From the NCBI GenBank assembly GCA_036378735.1, contig DASUVX010000075.1, positions 1 to 64,000 of the forward strand: a stretch of 64,000 nucleotides of DNA, written 5' to 3'. Each line of letters begins with the position of its first letter. Within the stretch, counting starts at the first letter, position 1. Shown piece after piece: positions 1 to 7,757 of the stretch. The notes under the pieces are model-generated. The model ran no database searches. It worked only from the letters and a program-made list of their open reading frames with translations, and was not told the origin of the DNA. Origin of the DNA: GCA-003244245 sp036378735. Lineage in GTDB: Bacteria; Actinomycetota; Actinomycetes; Mycobacteriales; Pseudonocardiaceae. The position numbers were made by a program, and so were the translations under genes.

Positions 1-1119
1 TACCACGGCGTCGATACACCGATCCGCTGCGGTGAGCGAGACCCGGACGTGGCGCGCTCCGGCGGGACCGTAGAACTCCCCCGGCGCGACGAGCACACCC
101 AGCTCAGCCAGCCGGGCGACGGTGTCCCAGCACGGTTCGCCCGCGGTGCACCACAGGAACAGCCCACCCTGGGACCGCTGCACTCGCAGCCCGGCGCGGT
201 CCAACGCCGGCCGCAACAGTGCCCGGCGCCGCGCGTACCGCTCCCGCTGCTGCGCGATGTGCGTGTCGTCGGACAGGGCGACCACCATGGCCTGCTGTAC
301 CGGTCGGGCAACCATCATGCCTGCGTGTCTACGCACCGCGAGCAGCGCGGCGACCAGATCCGGGTCGCCGGCCACGAAACCGGCCCGGTAGCCGGCGAGG
401 TTGGACGACTTGGACAGCGAGTGCACCGCCAGCAACCCGCGATGGTTTCCACCGGACACCTGCGGGTGCAGCACTGAGACCGGCTGCGCGTCCCATCCCA
501 GAGACAGATAACACTCGTCTGAGGCCACTACCGCGCCGATCTCCCGGGCCTGGCCCACCGCCACGGCCAATACCGCGGCCGGCATGACCTCGCCGGTGGG
601 GTTGCTCGGCGAGTTCAGCCAGCGCAACCGGGTGCCCGGCGGCGCCGGCTGGTGATCACCGAGACGGACCGGGGTAGCGCCGGCCAGCCGCGCACCCACC
701 TCGTAGGTGGGATAGGCCAACTCGGGGAGCGCAATGAGATCACCCGGGCCGAACCCGAGCAAGGTAGGCAGCCAGGCCACCAGCTCCTTGGAACCCGCCG
801 TCGGCAGCACCGCCTCTGCGGGCACGCCGGGCACGCCGTACCGCCGCGCCAGCGCGTCGACAGCGGCTTGACGCAGTTCTGGTGTGCCATGCGTAGCTGG
901 GTAACCGGGCTGCGCCGACGCCGACGCCAAGGCGCGGCGCAGCACGTCGGGAACCGGATCCACCGGGGTACCGACCGACAGATCGACCGCGCCATCGGGA
1001 TACTCCGCGGCACGCCGAGCTGCATCGGAGAGGGTGTCCCAGGGAAACACGGGAAGATCCAGACGCACCGTGCCGGCACCCGAGGTCCGTTGCGTGACAC
1101 CCGCGCCCGGGCGGATCAC
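1..1119 (-). CDS. dapC: Succinyldiaminopimelate aminotransferase DapC (C-terminus beyond window)
   Basis: PLP-dependent fold-type I aminotransferase of the actinobacterial DapC group, making N-succinyl-LL-2,6-diaminopimelate for lysine and peptidoglycan. The minus-strand reading contains LPVFPWDTL, then VDLSVGTPVDPVP, the substrate-loop LRWLNSPSNPTGEV and the PLP-lysine region VHSLSKSSNLAGYRAGF. The frame is open to the window edge, so only the last part is missing. The GTG at 1119 overlaps the fdxC stop codon (GTGA), which suggests translational coupling. A GTG at 1068, giving VRLDLPVFPWD, fits family length as well, so the start is uncertain. The fdxC-dapC order is the same as Rv1177-Rv1178 of M. 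tuberculosis. Other aminotransferase specificities cannot be excluded. Confidence 0.85.
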   Translation of the reverse strand, partial: MIRPGAGVTQRTSGAGTVRLDLPVFPWDTLSDAARRAAEYPDGAVDLSVGTPVDPVPDVLRRALASASAQPGYPATHGTPELRQAAVDALARRYGVPGVPAEAVLPTAGSKELVAWLPTLLGFGPGDLIALPELAYPTYEVGARLAGATPVRLGDHQPAPPGTRLRWLNSPSNPTGEVMPAAVLAVAVGQAREIGAVVASDECYLSLGWDAQPVSVLHPQVSGGNHRGLLAVHSLSKSSNLAGYRAGFVAGDPDLVAALLAVRRHAGMMVARPVQQAMVVALSDDTHIAQQRERYARRRALLRPALDRAGLRVQRSQGGLFLWCTAGEPCWDTVARLAELGVLVAPGEFYGPAGARHVRVSLTAADRCIDAVV

Positions 1120-1439
1120 TCCTCGTTCTGCGGCGGCAGGTCCGCGACCATCGGTGGGTCGTCGTTGACCGGACCGACCTTCGACGCCCCACCGGGGGAT
1201 CCCAGCTCGGTGAAGAAGTCGACGTTGGCCTTGGTGTAGTCCTTCCACTGGTCCGGCACGTCGTCCTCGTAATAGATGGCTTCTACCGGGCAGACGGGCT
1301 CACAGGCACCGCAGTCGACACATTCGTCGGGCTGGATGTAAAGCATCCGACCGCCTTCATAAATACAATCCACCGGGCATTCTTCGATGCACGATCTGTC
1401 CATGACGTCCACGCAGGGCTCTGCGATCACGTATGTCAC
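1116..1439 (-). CDS. fdxC: Seven-iron ferredoxin FdxC
   Basis: Small cytosolic 3Fe-4S/4Fe-4S electron carrier of about 107 residues. The N-terminal cluster motif is CVDVMDRSCIEECPVDC and the second is CVDCGACEPVCPVEAI, followed by the usual acidic tail. The GTG start at 1439 is preceded by an AGGAG-type ribosome site; longer upstream reading is not ferredoxin-like. It reads straight into dapC with a 4-bp overlap, so the two are co-translated. Family members serve P450s and other redox enzymes; no dedicated partner is visible here. Confidence 0.95.
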   Translation of the reverse strand: MTYVIAEPCVDVMDRSCIEECPVDCIYEGGRMLYIQPDECVDCGACEPVCPVEAIYYEDDVPDQWKDYTKANVDFFTELGSPGGASKVGPVNDDPPMVADLPPQNEE

Positions 1440-1537
1440 GGGGTATCTCCTGCTCCTCACTCGCGGTACCCGAACGGGCCGTCTACCTGCACAGTATCTC
1501 CGTGCGCGCAGGCACGGGCCAACGACCCCACCAGTCA

Positions 1538-1888
1538 CTATCCGGCCATTGCCCGGCCCAACGCCACCGCAGCCGGGAACGTGCCAGCAGCCAACAGAAT
1601 TCCCGAGCGCCAGTCCGCGGCCAGCAGCACGTCGCCGCCCGGTCCACCGACTCCGAGCACGCCGATGGCGAGTAGCCACACCATCAGCGGGAGCGCCGCC
1701 AGCGTTCGGGGTCCGCCCAGCTCAGCGGCACTGCGAACCAGCAACGGGGTGCTCACCGCGGCGAGCAGGATGGTGATCGGAAACGGCGCCGCACCCACCC
1801 GCAGCGGCAGGTAGAGCAGCTCCACCGTAGCCAGCGCGACCGCGTCGAACAGCAGCACGACGAGGGTGATACGGGCGAGCACGCTCAC
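1538..1888 (-). CDS. Small integral membrane protein next to mshB
   Basis: A 116-residue very hydrophobic protein with about four predicted membrane helices (roughly residues 5-30, 37-52, 61-82, 92-112) and no recognisable catalytic motif. It starts with GTG inside the mshB stop codon (GTGA), so it is almost certainly translated with mshB. A conserved membrane protein follows mshB in mycobacteria as well (Rv1171 position). Function unknown; the position alone does not show a role in mycothiol metabolism. Confidence 0.8.
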   Translation of the reverse strand: MSVLARITLVVLLFDAVALATVELLYLPLRVGAAPFPITILLAAVSTPLLVRSAAELGGPRTLAALPLMVWLLAIGVLGVGGPGGDVLLAADWRSGILLAAGTFPAAVALGRAMAG

Positions 1889-2799
1889 TCCTTCGAGTGG
1901 GCCGCCACCAGGTCGGGCAGCCCGCCGAAAAGGTCATCCCGCGCCGCCTCATCGTGATCCCGCCCGAGCGGGCGGTGGGCAGCGACCCCGCCGGCCAGGG
2001 TGAAGTGCTCGGTGTCGAACACTGGCCGGGCCACCCCGTCGGCCAGCGCAAAGGCTGCGTACGAACCGTCCGTCCACACCTTGACCTGGGTAGCGTGGGC
2101 GCGCATCGCCGCGAGGACGGCAGGGCGGTGCGCAGTGACGTCCAGAGCGGTAGTCACCTCGGCGTCGTCCACGCCGGGCAGTCCCCGGTCGTCCGGCACG
2201 GGGAAGGGCAGTCCCGGCATTGCGGCCAGCGCGGTGATTCCACCGGCCACGGCCGAGGTCGGCTGGACCGCCCAGAACACCCGGGCCACCTCGGGTGTCT
2301 GCGCTGCTGCGGCCATCGTGACCTGGTGGGCCCGGACGTGATCGGGATGCCCGTAACCACCGTCGGGGCCGTAGGTCACCACGACTTGGGGCCGCACCGC
2401 GTCGAGCACTTCGACTAGCGCGTCGACCTGCTCGTCGAGCGCACCGGCGGCGAAAGCCCGCGCGTGCAGCTGCGCCGGCACGCTCGCCCTCGCTCCGGGT
2501 TCGGCGACCATGCCGGAATCGCGCCACCGACCGATCCCGCCGAGGAACCGCTGATCAGCGACCCCGAGCACGGCACACGCCGCGCGCAGTTCGGCCAGCC
2601 GGTAACCACCGAGCTGGTCGGCACGATCGGCGGCCAGGCCCCGCAGCTCTTCGCGGAGCACCTCGCCCTGTTCCCCGAGTGTGCAGGTCACCAACGTCAC
2701 GACCACCCCGGCGGCGACGTACCGCGCGATCATTCCCCCGGTCCACAGCGTCTCGTCGTCCGGATGCGCGTGCACCACCACTATCCGCCGCTGGCTCAT
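1885..2799 (-). CDS. mshB: Mycothiol N-acetyl-glucosaminyl-inositol deacetylase MshB
   Basis: Zinc LmbE/PIG-L-family deacetylase that converts GlcNAc-inositol to GlcN-inositol in mycothiol biosynthesis. The AHPDDE zinc motif is at residues 11-16 and the second zinc histidine lies in GHPDHVRAHQ. The start chosen (ATG at 2799, MSQRRIVVVHAHPDDE) has a GGAGA ribosome site and gives 304 residues, the family length. Longer readings add a low-complexity Arg/Ser/Thr stretch not seen in MshB. The downstream membrane-protein gene overlaps by four bases. MshB is restricted to mycothiol-making actinobacteria, so it also helps to place the organism. Confidence 0.95.
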   Translation of the reverse strand: MSQRRIVVVHAHPDDETLWTGGMIARYVAAGVVVTLVTCTLGEQGEVLREELRGLAADRADQLGGYRLAELRAACAVLGVADQRFLGGIGRWRDSGMVAEPGARASVPAQLHARAFAAGALDEQVDALVEVLDAVRPQVVVTYGPDGGYGHPDHVRAHQVTMAAAAQTPEVARVFWAVQPTSAVAGGITALAAMPGLPFPVPDDRGLPGVDDAEVTTALDVTAHRPAVLAAMRAHATQVKVWTDGSYAAFALADGVARPVFDTEHFTLAGGVAAHRPLGRDHDEAARDDLFGGLPDLVAAHSKE

Positions 2800-2822
2800 C
2801 TGGGTCTCCAACTTCCGCATTG

Positions 2823-2871
2823 AGCGGGCTGGGCGCGGTAAAACGTCGCCAATAACCCCGCTGAGCCCGCT
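2823..2871. other. Inverted repeat between the LpqW-like gene and mshB
   Basis: AGCGGGCT (2823-2830) and AGCCCGCT (2864-2871) are complementary and bracket a 33-base loop in the 109-base gap. There is no T run, so it is not a clear intrinsic terminator. It could be a processing or attenuation structure on an LpqW-mshB transcript. Confidence 0.3.
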
Positions 2872-2908
2872 GGATGCGGGACATCTTGGTGGGTCCCAGC
2901 GTAGGTGA

Positions 2909-4666
2909 TCAGCCGGCGGCGCGAAGGCCCCACTGGGCGATGTTGTACGGGGGGCCGTCCAGCGAGGAGTTGTTGCGGATGTTGGCGATGTCGTTGTAGA
3001 GCGCGATGAACGTCGGTCTCTGGTATAGCGGCAGAACGTACGCATCCCTGGTCAGCCGGCGGTCCGCTTGGTTGAGTGTCTCCCTGGCCAGCGACTCGTC
3101 CGCAGAGTTCTGCGCCGCCGCGATCAAGCGGTCGACGTCGGGGTTGCTGTAGCGGCCGAAATTGCTGCCCTGGCCGGTGGTCCAGAGCTGGCCTGCACCG
3201 CTGTACGGGAACGGCGTGGCGATCCAGGAGAAGACGACGATGTCGAAGTCACCCAGCGAGGTGGCAGTCCCGAGGTCGTCGGCTGGTACCACGTGGACGG
3301 TGATTCCCAGCGGTTTGACCATCTGAGCGAACAATTCGCATTCGACCTGGCGAACCTGATTTCTGACGGTGTAGCGCATGCGCAGCGGCGGCACCGTCAT
3401 GCCGATGGAGGTCTTGAGCTGCCCACGGTCGATGCGGTAACCGGCCGCAGCGAGGATTTGTTTGGCCCGCGCCAGGTTGCCGGAACCCTGGCCGGTCTCG
3501 CTGATCACATCCTCATAACCGCTCTGCTGCGGGACGAAGTTGTGACTGTTCAGCGGTTTGATCTTATTGGTGAATTGTCCGACGGTCTTGTCGATGATGG
3601 CCTGCCGGTCGACTGCGGTGAACATCGCGGTGCGCAGCGCGGGATCGGCGAGATAGGGGTTGGTGAGGTTGAAGTCGAAGTGCTCCCAGCTCAGCCCGCG
3701 CCCGACGAAGGAGGAGACGCCGGGGATCTTGCGCACTTGCTGCACCTGGCCGACCTGCGGTTGCGGGTAGATAACCTGTACCTGACGATTCTGCAGCGCC
3801 GTGAGCTCTTGATCGGCGTCGGTGATGATCCGGTAGATCACCCGGTCGAGCTTCGGGCGAGACCCGTACCATTTCGGGTTAGGCACCAGGGTGACCGATT
3901 CGTTGTTGCTGACGTTATCGATCTGGAAGGGGCCACCGGAGTAGGTGGGCACGGTCGTTCCAAACCAGCTGAACGACGCGGCCAGACCCTGCGGAGTCTT
4001 GATATCCCCATGCTGTGCCGCGAGGTGCGCTGGATACATCGGTGACCCGCTTCCCCAAAGCTGTTTCCAGTCCGTGAAGGGCTTGCTGAACGTCACCGTG
4101 ACCGTCTTACCGTTGTCGGCGCCGACTACCGATTTGATCTGGTCATATCCGGCGGTGCGGGCCGCACCGCAGTCCGGGCAGTCCCGCCCGTTCTGGACTT
4201 TCCAGTTGTAGATAAAGTCGTCTGCAGTGATCGGTGTGCCGTCCGACCAGATCGCATTCGGCTTGACCTTATAGACGATCGTTTCCGGGTAGGTTGCCGT
4301 CACTTTCGCCGAGTCGAGCAGTTCGTTGTTCATCGCCACGGTGAGGTCGGGCGCGGTGATGAAGGTGCGGGGCAACAGCCCGGACAGTACCCAGCCGGTC
4401 TCCAGCACGTTGCCCTGGCTGGACAGCAGGTTCCAATTCGAGATGTTCTTGTCAATGGCGTAGCTGAGCTGGCCACCTTGCCGCAGCTTGCCCGGCTCAG
4501 CGAGGTTGCAGGTGTTCGGGTTCGCATCGCAGGTCGCAAAGACCGTGCCGGTCTGGCGCTGCGCAGCTGGGCCCGTGGGGTTGGGTCCACCGCAGCAGGC
4601 CAGCGCGACCGTGAGCGCTGCCGCCAGCACCGCACGCCATGTCCCTGATCGCGTCACGCATCCCAT
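2909..4666 (-). CDS. LpqW-like family 5 solute-binding lipoprotein
   Basis: A 585-residue extracytoplasmic protein of the SBP_bac_5 (oligopeptide-binding) fold. It has a basic N-terminus, a hydrophobic stretch and a Cys pair in VALACCGGPNP; the lipobox is imperfect. Typical fold signatures follow: GGQLSYAIDKNISNWN, WSDGTPITADDFIYNWK and LRTAMFTAVDRQAIID. In M. tuberculosis the corresponding gene upstream of mshB is lpqW (Rv1166), a lipoprotein affecting PIM/LAM synthesis that has lost its permease partners. No permease or ATPase gene is adjacent here, which supports an LpqW-like solitary role over an oligopeptide importer. The exact start (ATG 4666 or the GTG three codons later) is open. Confidence 0.8.
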   Translation of the reverse strand: MGCVTRSGTWRAVLAAALTVALACCGGPNPTGPAAQRQTGTVFATCDANPNTCNLAEPGKLRQGGQLSYAIDKNISNWNLLSSQGNVLETGWVLSGLLPRTFITAPDLTVAMNNELLDSAKVTATYPETIVYKVKPNAIWSDGTPITADDFIYNWKVQNGRDCPDCGAARTAGYDQIKSVVGADNGKTVTVTFSKPFTDWKQLWGSGSPMYPAHLAAQHGDIKTPQGLAASFSWFGTTVPTYSGGPFQIDNVSNNESVTLVPNPKWYGSRPKLDRVIYRIITDADQELTALQNRQVQVIYPQPQVGQVQQVRKIPGVSSFVGRGLSWEHFDFNLTNPYLADPALRTAMFTAVDRQAIIDKTVGQFTNKIKPLNSHNFVPQQSGYEDVISETGQGSGNLARAKQILAAAGYRIDRGQLKTSIGMTVPPLRMRYTVRNQVRQVECELFAQMVKPLGITVHVVPADDLGTATSLGDFDIVVFSWIATPFPYSGAGQLWTTGQGSNFGRYSNPDVDRLIAAAQNSADESLARETLNQADRRLTRDAYVLPLYQRPTFIALYNDIANIRNNSSLDGPPYNIAQWGLRAAG

Positions 4667-4700
4667 GGGCCGGTGACCCTAGCCCCCTGCCCAGCCGTCG

Positions 4701-4764
4701 CGCGTTCTGGATGCAGAACGCGGTAAACGGGTGCCGAATAACCGCGTTCTGCATCCAGAACGCG
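4701..4764. repeat. 64-bp palindromic element, family A copy 1
   Basis: Arms 4701-4724 and 4741-4764 are perfect 24-bp inverted complements separated by 16 bases. Each arm is itself nearly palindromic (CGCGTTCTG-gat-GCAGAACGCG), so the DNA could form one long or two short hairpins. It lies between ligA and the LpqW-like gene, both on the minus strand. A second copy is at 15361-15426: the TCTGGATGCAGA core is kept while flanking stem bases differ in compensated pairs. No transposase is nearby. Confidence 0.85.
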
Positions 4765-4804
4765 GTGCGAGAAACCCGCAGGCCCGTCCACCCAGCCGCC
4801 GATA

Positions 4805-6889
4805 TCACTCAGCGGGTGATGCCGCCACTGCTCGGGCCGCGTCGGCGCCCTCACTGAGCAGGATCCGGAACCCGTTTTCGTCGAGCACCGGCACCTTGAG
4901 CGCCACGGCCTTGTCATACTTGGATCCCGGCTCCTGGCCGACGACCACGAACGCGGTTTTCTTCGACACCGACCCGGCTGCCCGACCACCTCGCTGGGTG
5001 ATCGCCTCGGTGGCCTCGTCCCGGGAAAAGCCTTCGAGTGAGCCGGTCACCACGATGGAGAGGCCTTCGAGGTGGCGCACCACCGAGTTGTCGACCGGCT
5101 CGGCCAGCCGCACTCCCGCGGCGCACCACTTGGCCACCACCTCGCGGTGCCAGTCCACGCCAAACCATTCGCGCACGGCGGCTGCGATCGTCGGGCCAAC
5201 GCCATCGACTGCGGCCAGGGCCTGCTCGTCCGCCTCCTCGATGGCATCCAAGCTGCGGAACTCCCGGGCCAGCGCCTGCGCCGCGGTGGGCCCGACGTGC
5301 CGGATCGACAGCGCCACCAGCACTCGCCACAACGGTCGATCTTTCGCGGAATCCAGGTTGGTCAGCAGCTTGCGTCCGTTGGCCGAGAGCTCTCCCGCCT
5401 TGGTGCGGAATAGATCCACCGCCAGCAGTTTGGACTCGTCCAGGGTGAACAGGTCACCCTCGTCGTGTACGACACCGGCAGCCAGTAGTGCCACCGCGGC
5501 CTCGTAGCCGAGCATCTCGATGTCGAAGGCGCCGCGCCCGGCCATGTGGAAGATCCGCTCGCGCAGCTGCGCTGGGCAGGACCGGGCGTTGGGACAGCGG
5601 ATGTCGACGTCGGCCTCGCGCTCATGACGCAGTGGCGTGCCGCATTCCGGGCACGTCGTGGGCATGACGAACTCGCGCTCGTCCCCGGTTCGTAGATCCA
5701 CCACCGGGCCGAGGACTTCGGGGATGACGTCGCCGGCTTTGCGGATGGTCACGGTGTCCCCGATCAACACGCCCTTGCGGCGTACCTCGTCGGCGTTGTG
5801 CAACGTCGCCAGTGACACCGTGGACCCCGCGACGGTCACCGGCTCCATGAATGCGAACGGGGTGACCCGCCCGGTGCGACCGACGTTGACCCGGATGTCC
5901 AGCAGCTTGGTGGTGGCCTCCTCCGGGGGGTACTTGAAGGCGATCGCCCAGCGCGGCGCCCGCGATGTCGAGCCCAGCCGGCGTTGCGCCGACACCTCGT
6001 CGATTTTCACCACCACGCCGTCGATCTCGTGCTCCACATCGTGGCGATGCTCGCCCCAGTAGGCGATGTGTGCGATCAGCTCATCAATCGTGGACAGCAG
6101 CCTGGTGCGCTCGGAGACCGGCAATCCCCAGGCGGCCAGGGCCTGGTACGACTCCGATTGACGCACCGGTTCAAACCCGCGCCGGCGACCCAGGCCGTGG
6201 CAGAGCATCCGCAGCGGGCGGGTCGCGGTGACCCGCGGGTCCTTCTGCCGCAACGAGCCTGCTGCGGAGTTGCGAGGATTGGCGAAGGCCGGTTTGCCGG
6301 CCTCGACGAGCGCTGCGTTGAGCTCGGCGAAATCGGCGAGCCGGAAGAACACCTCGCCCCGCACCTCGAGCAGTTCCGGCACCGGGAAGTCGGCGCTGGC
6401 GTGCAGCCGGTCGGGGATGTCGCGCACGGTGCGCAGGTTGAGTGTGACGTCTTCGCCGGTGTGCCCGTCGCCGCGGGTCAGACCCCGGACCAGACGCCCG
6501 TCCTCGTAGAGCAGGTTCACCGCCAGCCCGTCGATTTTCAGCTCGGCCAGGTAGTGCACCTCGGTACCCACCTCGCGGGTGACCCGCTCCAGCCAGGCGC
6601 GCAGGGTGTCCGTGTCGAAGGCGTTGTCCAGGCTGAGCATCCGCTCGAGGTGATCGTGCGCGGCGAACTCGGTGCTGAAGCCTCCGCCGACCACCTGCGT
6701 CGGAGAGTCCGGTGTGACCAGCTCCGGCCAGCGTTGCTCGAGCTCCTGCAGCCGGCGGAACAGCTGGTCGAACTCGGCGTCGGACACGGTGGGGGCGTCG
6801 AGCACGTAGTAACGGAACTGGTGACCGCGCACGGTCTCGACAAGTTCGCCGTACTCGGCTCGCACCTCGCCAGGTGGTTCGGCCATCAT
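4805..6889 (-). CDS. ligA: NAD-dependent DNA ligase LigA
   Basis: Essential replicative ligase sealing nicks at the expense of NAD+. The adenylation Lys is in LAELKIDG, residue 118. After the NTase and OB domains come a four-Cys zinc finger (CPECG...CPNARSC), the helix-hairpin-helix region (ALSIRHVGPTAAQALA) and a C-terminal BRCT domain (LEGLSIVVTGSLEGFSRDEA). The 694 residues are the normal length. Two consecutive ATG codons (6889 and 6886) can start; the first touches the 33-bp repeat at 6889-6953. In M. tuberculosis ligA (Rv3014c) lies beside the MetE-like gene Rv3015c, here at 8837. Confidence 0.97.
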   Translation of the reverse strand: MMAEPPGEVRAEYGELVETVRGHQFRYYVLDAPTVSDAEFDQLFRRLQELEQRWPELVTPDSPTQVVGGGFSTEFAAHDHLERMLSLDNAFDTDTLRAWLERVTREVGTEVHYLAELKIDGLAVNLLYEDGRLVRGLTRGDGHTGEDVTLNLRTVRDIPDRLHASADFPVPELLEVRGEVFFRLADFAELNAALVEAGKPAFANPRNSAAGSLRQKDPRVTATRPLRMLCHGLGRRRGFEPVRQSESYQALAAWGLPVSERTRLLSTIDELIAHIAYWGEHRHDVEHEIDGVVVKIDEVSAQRRLGSTSRAPRWAIAFKYPPEEATTKLLDIRVNVGRTGRVTPFAFMEPVTVAGSTVSLATLHNADEVRRKGVLIGDTVTIRKAGDVIPEVLGPVVDLRTGDEREFVMPTTCPECGTPLRHEREADVDIRCPNARSCPAQLRERIFHMAGRGAFDIEMLGYEAAVALLAAGVVHDEGDLFTLDESKLLAVDLFRTKAGELSANGRKLLTNLDSAKDRPLWRVLVALSIRHVGPTAAQALAREFRSLDAIEEADEQALAAVDGVGPTIAAAVREWFGVDWHREVVAKWCAAGVRLAEPVDNSVVRHLEGLSIVVTGSLEGFSRDEATEAITQRGGRAAGSVSKKTAFVVVGQEPGSKYDKAVALKVPVLDENGFRILLSEGADAARAVAASPAE

Positions 6890-6953
6890 GCTCGACCCTG
6901 CAGCAGGTCTTCGGTACCAGTGCTCGACCCTGCAAGCAGGTCTTTGGTCATCA
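6889..6953. repeat. 33-bp tandem repeat, locus 1 (two units)
   Basis: Units 6889-6920 (32 bp, one base lost) and 6921-6953 (33 bp) share TGCTCGACCCTGCAAGCAGG, followed by TCTT. The same unit, on the opposite strand, occurs twice at 18322-18387 and about two and a half times at 32530-32611. Each unit can fold through GACCCTGC/GCAGGTC. The ATGATG at the ligA start matches the GATGATGCTCGACCC edge of other copies, so the repeat may have supplied the ligA start codon. Confidence 0.85.
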
Positions 6954-7035
6954 CGCAGGGCAGACTAGCTCCGGACCCTGACAGTGTGCCGACCGCGCGA
7001 GCGCCGGACCGGGAGAGGCGGTGGCTAGCCGTCTT

Positions 7036-7101
7036 GTCGCCGAGTTAGACACGGTGGCTGCCCGACAGCGGCCGGACAACCAGGGTGTCGAACTCGGCGA
7101 C
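7036..7101. repeat. 66-bp palindromic element, family D copy 1
   Basis: Terminal arms GTCGCCGAGTTAGAC (7036-7050) and GTCGAACTCGGCGAC (7087-7101) are complementary except for one base; the middle is unrelated in sequence to copy 2. Copy 2 at 35917-35982 has perfect arms and the same 66-bp length. The right end abuts the cspA terminator. Confidence 0.8.
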
Positions 7102-7137
7102 AAAATACGGCCCCGCGCCATCGACGGTACGGGGCCG
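7102..7137 (-). terminator. Intrinsic terminator of cspA
   Basis: Read on the minus strand, CGGCCCCG pairs with CGGGGCCG around a 14-base loop (stem 7108-7115 / 7130-7137). It is followed directly by TATTTTG, a U-rich tail. It lies 17 bases after the cspA stop codon. Confidence 0.8.
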
Positions 7138-7153
7138 CGGGTCAGACGCGCTG

Positions 7154-7357
7154 CTAGAGGGCGCGAACCGAGTCCGCCTGCGGGCCCTTGGGGCCCTGGC
7201 TCGACTCGAATTCCACGCGCTGGTTCTCGTCCAGGGTGCGGTAGCCGTCGCCCTGGATGGCGGAGAAGTGGACGAACACGTCGGGGCCACCCCCGTCGAC
7301 GGAGATGAAGCCGAAGCCCTTCTCCGCGTTGAACCACTTCACGACGCCCTGTGCCAT
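7154..7357 (-). CDS. cspA: Cold-shock protein, CspA type
   Basis: A 67-residue OB-fold single-strand nucleic-acid chaperone. RNP1 is KGFGFISV and RNP2 is DVFVHFSAI; the C-terminus GPKGPQADSVRAL is typical of mycobacterial CspA, which has the same length. A clear intrinsic terminator follows and a long untranslated leader precedes it, both usual for cold-shock genes. The gene is monocistronic. Confidence 0.97.
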   Translation of the reverse strand: MAQGVVKWFNAEKGFGFISVDGGGPDVFVHFSAIQGDGYRTLDENQRVEFESSQGPKGPQADSVRAL

Positions 7358-7594
7358 GTGCTCTCCCTAAATCTGACGCTGTGGAAGCTGCAGCCAGCAC
7401 CGTGCCGGCCGCACGGTTGCGCGGACCACGCGCCCCATTGGGAGACGTCCCCGAGGGAAGCGCGAAGCCCGTAGTCAGACATTCCACGGACGCTTCACAA
7501 CGATCGGGGAACCTACACGACCACAACCTGGCGCCACGCTATCACCTTGCGCAGCGGGGCCTGGCTCGGGACATGCGTCAGATCGGCTGTAACG
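7358..7594 (-). other. cspA leader and promoter region
   Basis: About 237 bases with no credible gene. On the minus strand this must hold the cspA promoter and 5' leader. AGGGAGAGCAC lies just before the ATG and acts as the ribosome site. No confident -10/-35 pair could be fixed; the length fits the structured leaders common to cold-shock mRNAs. Confidence 0.4.
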
Positions 7595-7745
7595 CGGGTT
7601 TGGACCGACCGGGTGCAGCTGGAACTCGAACTCGGTCACGACGCCGAAGTTGCCACCGCCGCTGCGCAGCGCCCACAGCAGGTCAGCGTTCTCGTCGGCG
7701 GCTGCCCGCACCAGGCGCCCGCCAGCAGTGTTTGCCACCCGAAAG
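7595..7745 (-). pseudogene. Fragment of a BBE-type FAD-linked oxidoreductase
   Basis: About 50 residues in one frame (GGRLVRAAADENADLLWALR, then SGGGNFGVVTEFEFQLHPVG) match the FAD-domain signature of berberine-bridge-type oxidases, where a 'DENPDLLWALRGGGGNFGVVT' motif is standard. The sequence on both sides has no continuation, so this is a remnant of a roughly 450-residue gene. It lies between the cspA leader and the GNAT gene. Confidence 0.75.
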
Positions 7746-7757
7746 ACGCATATGTAA

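Noticed and set aside
4701..4764. Palindrome considered as an ordinary intrinsic terminator of ligA
   Set aside because: There is no T run, and the second copy of the same element lies between two divergent start codons where no transcript ends.
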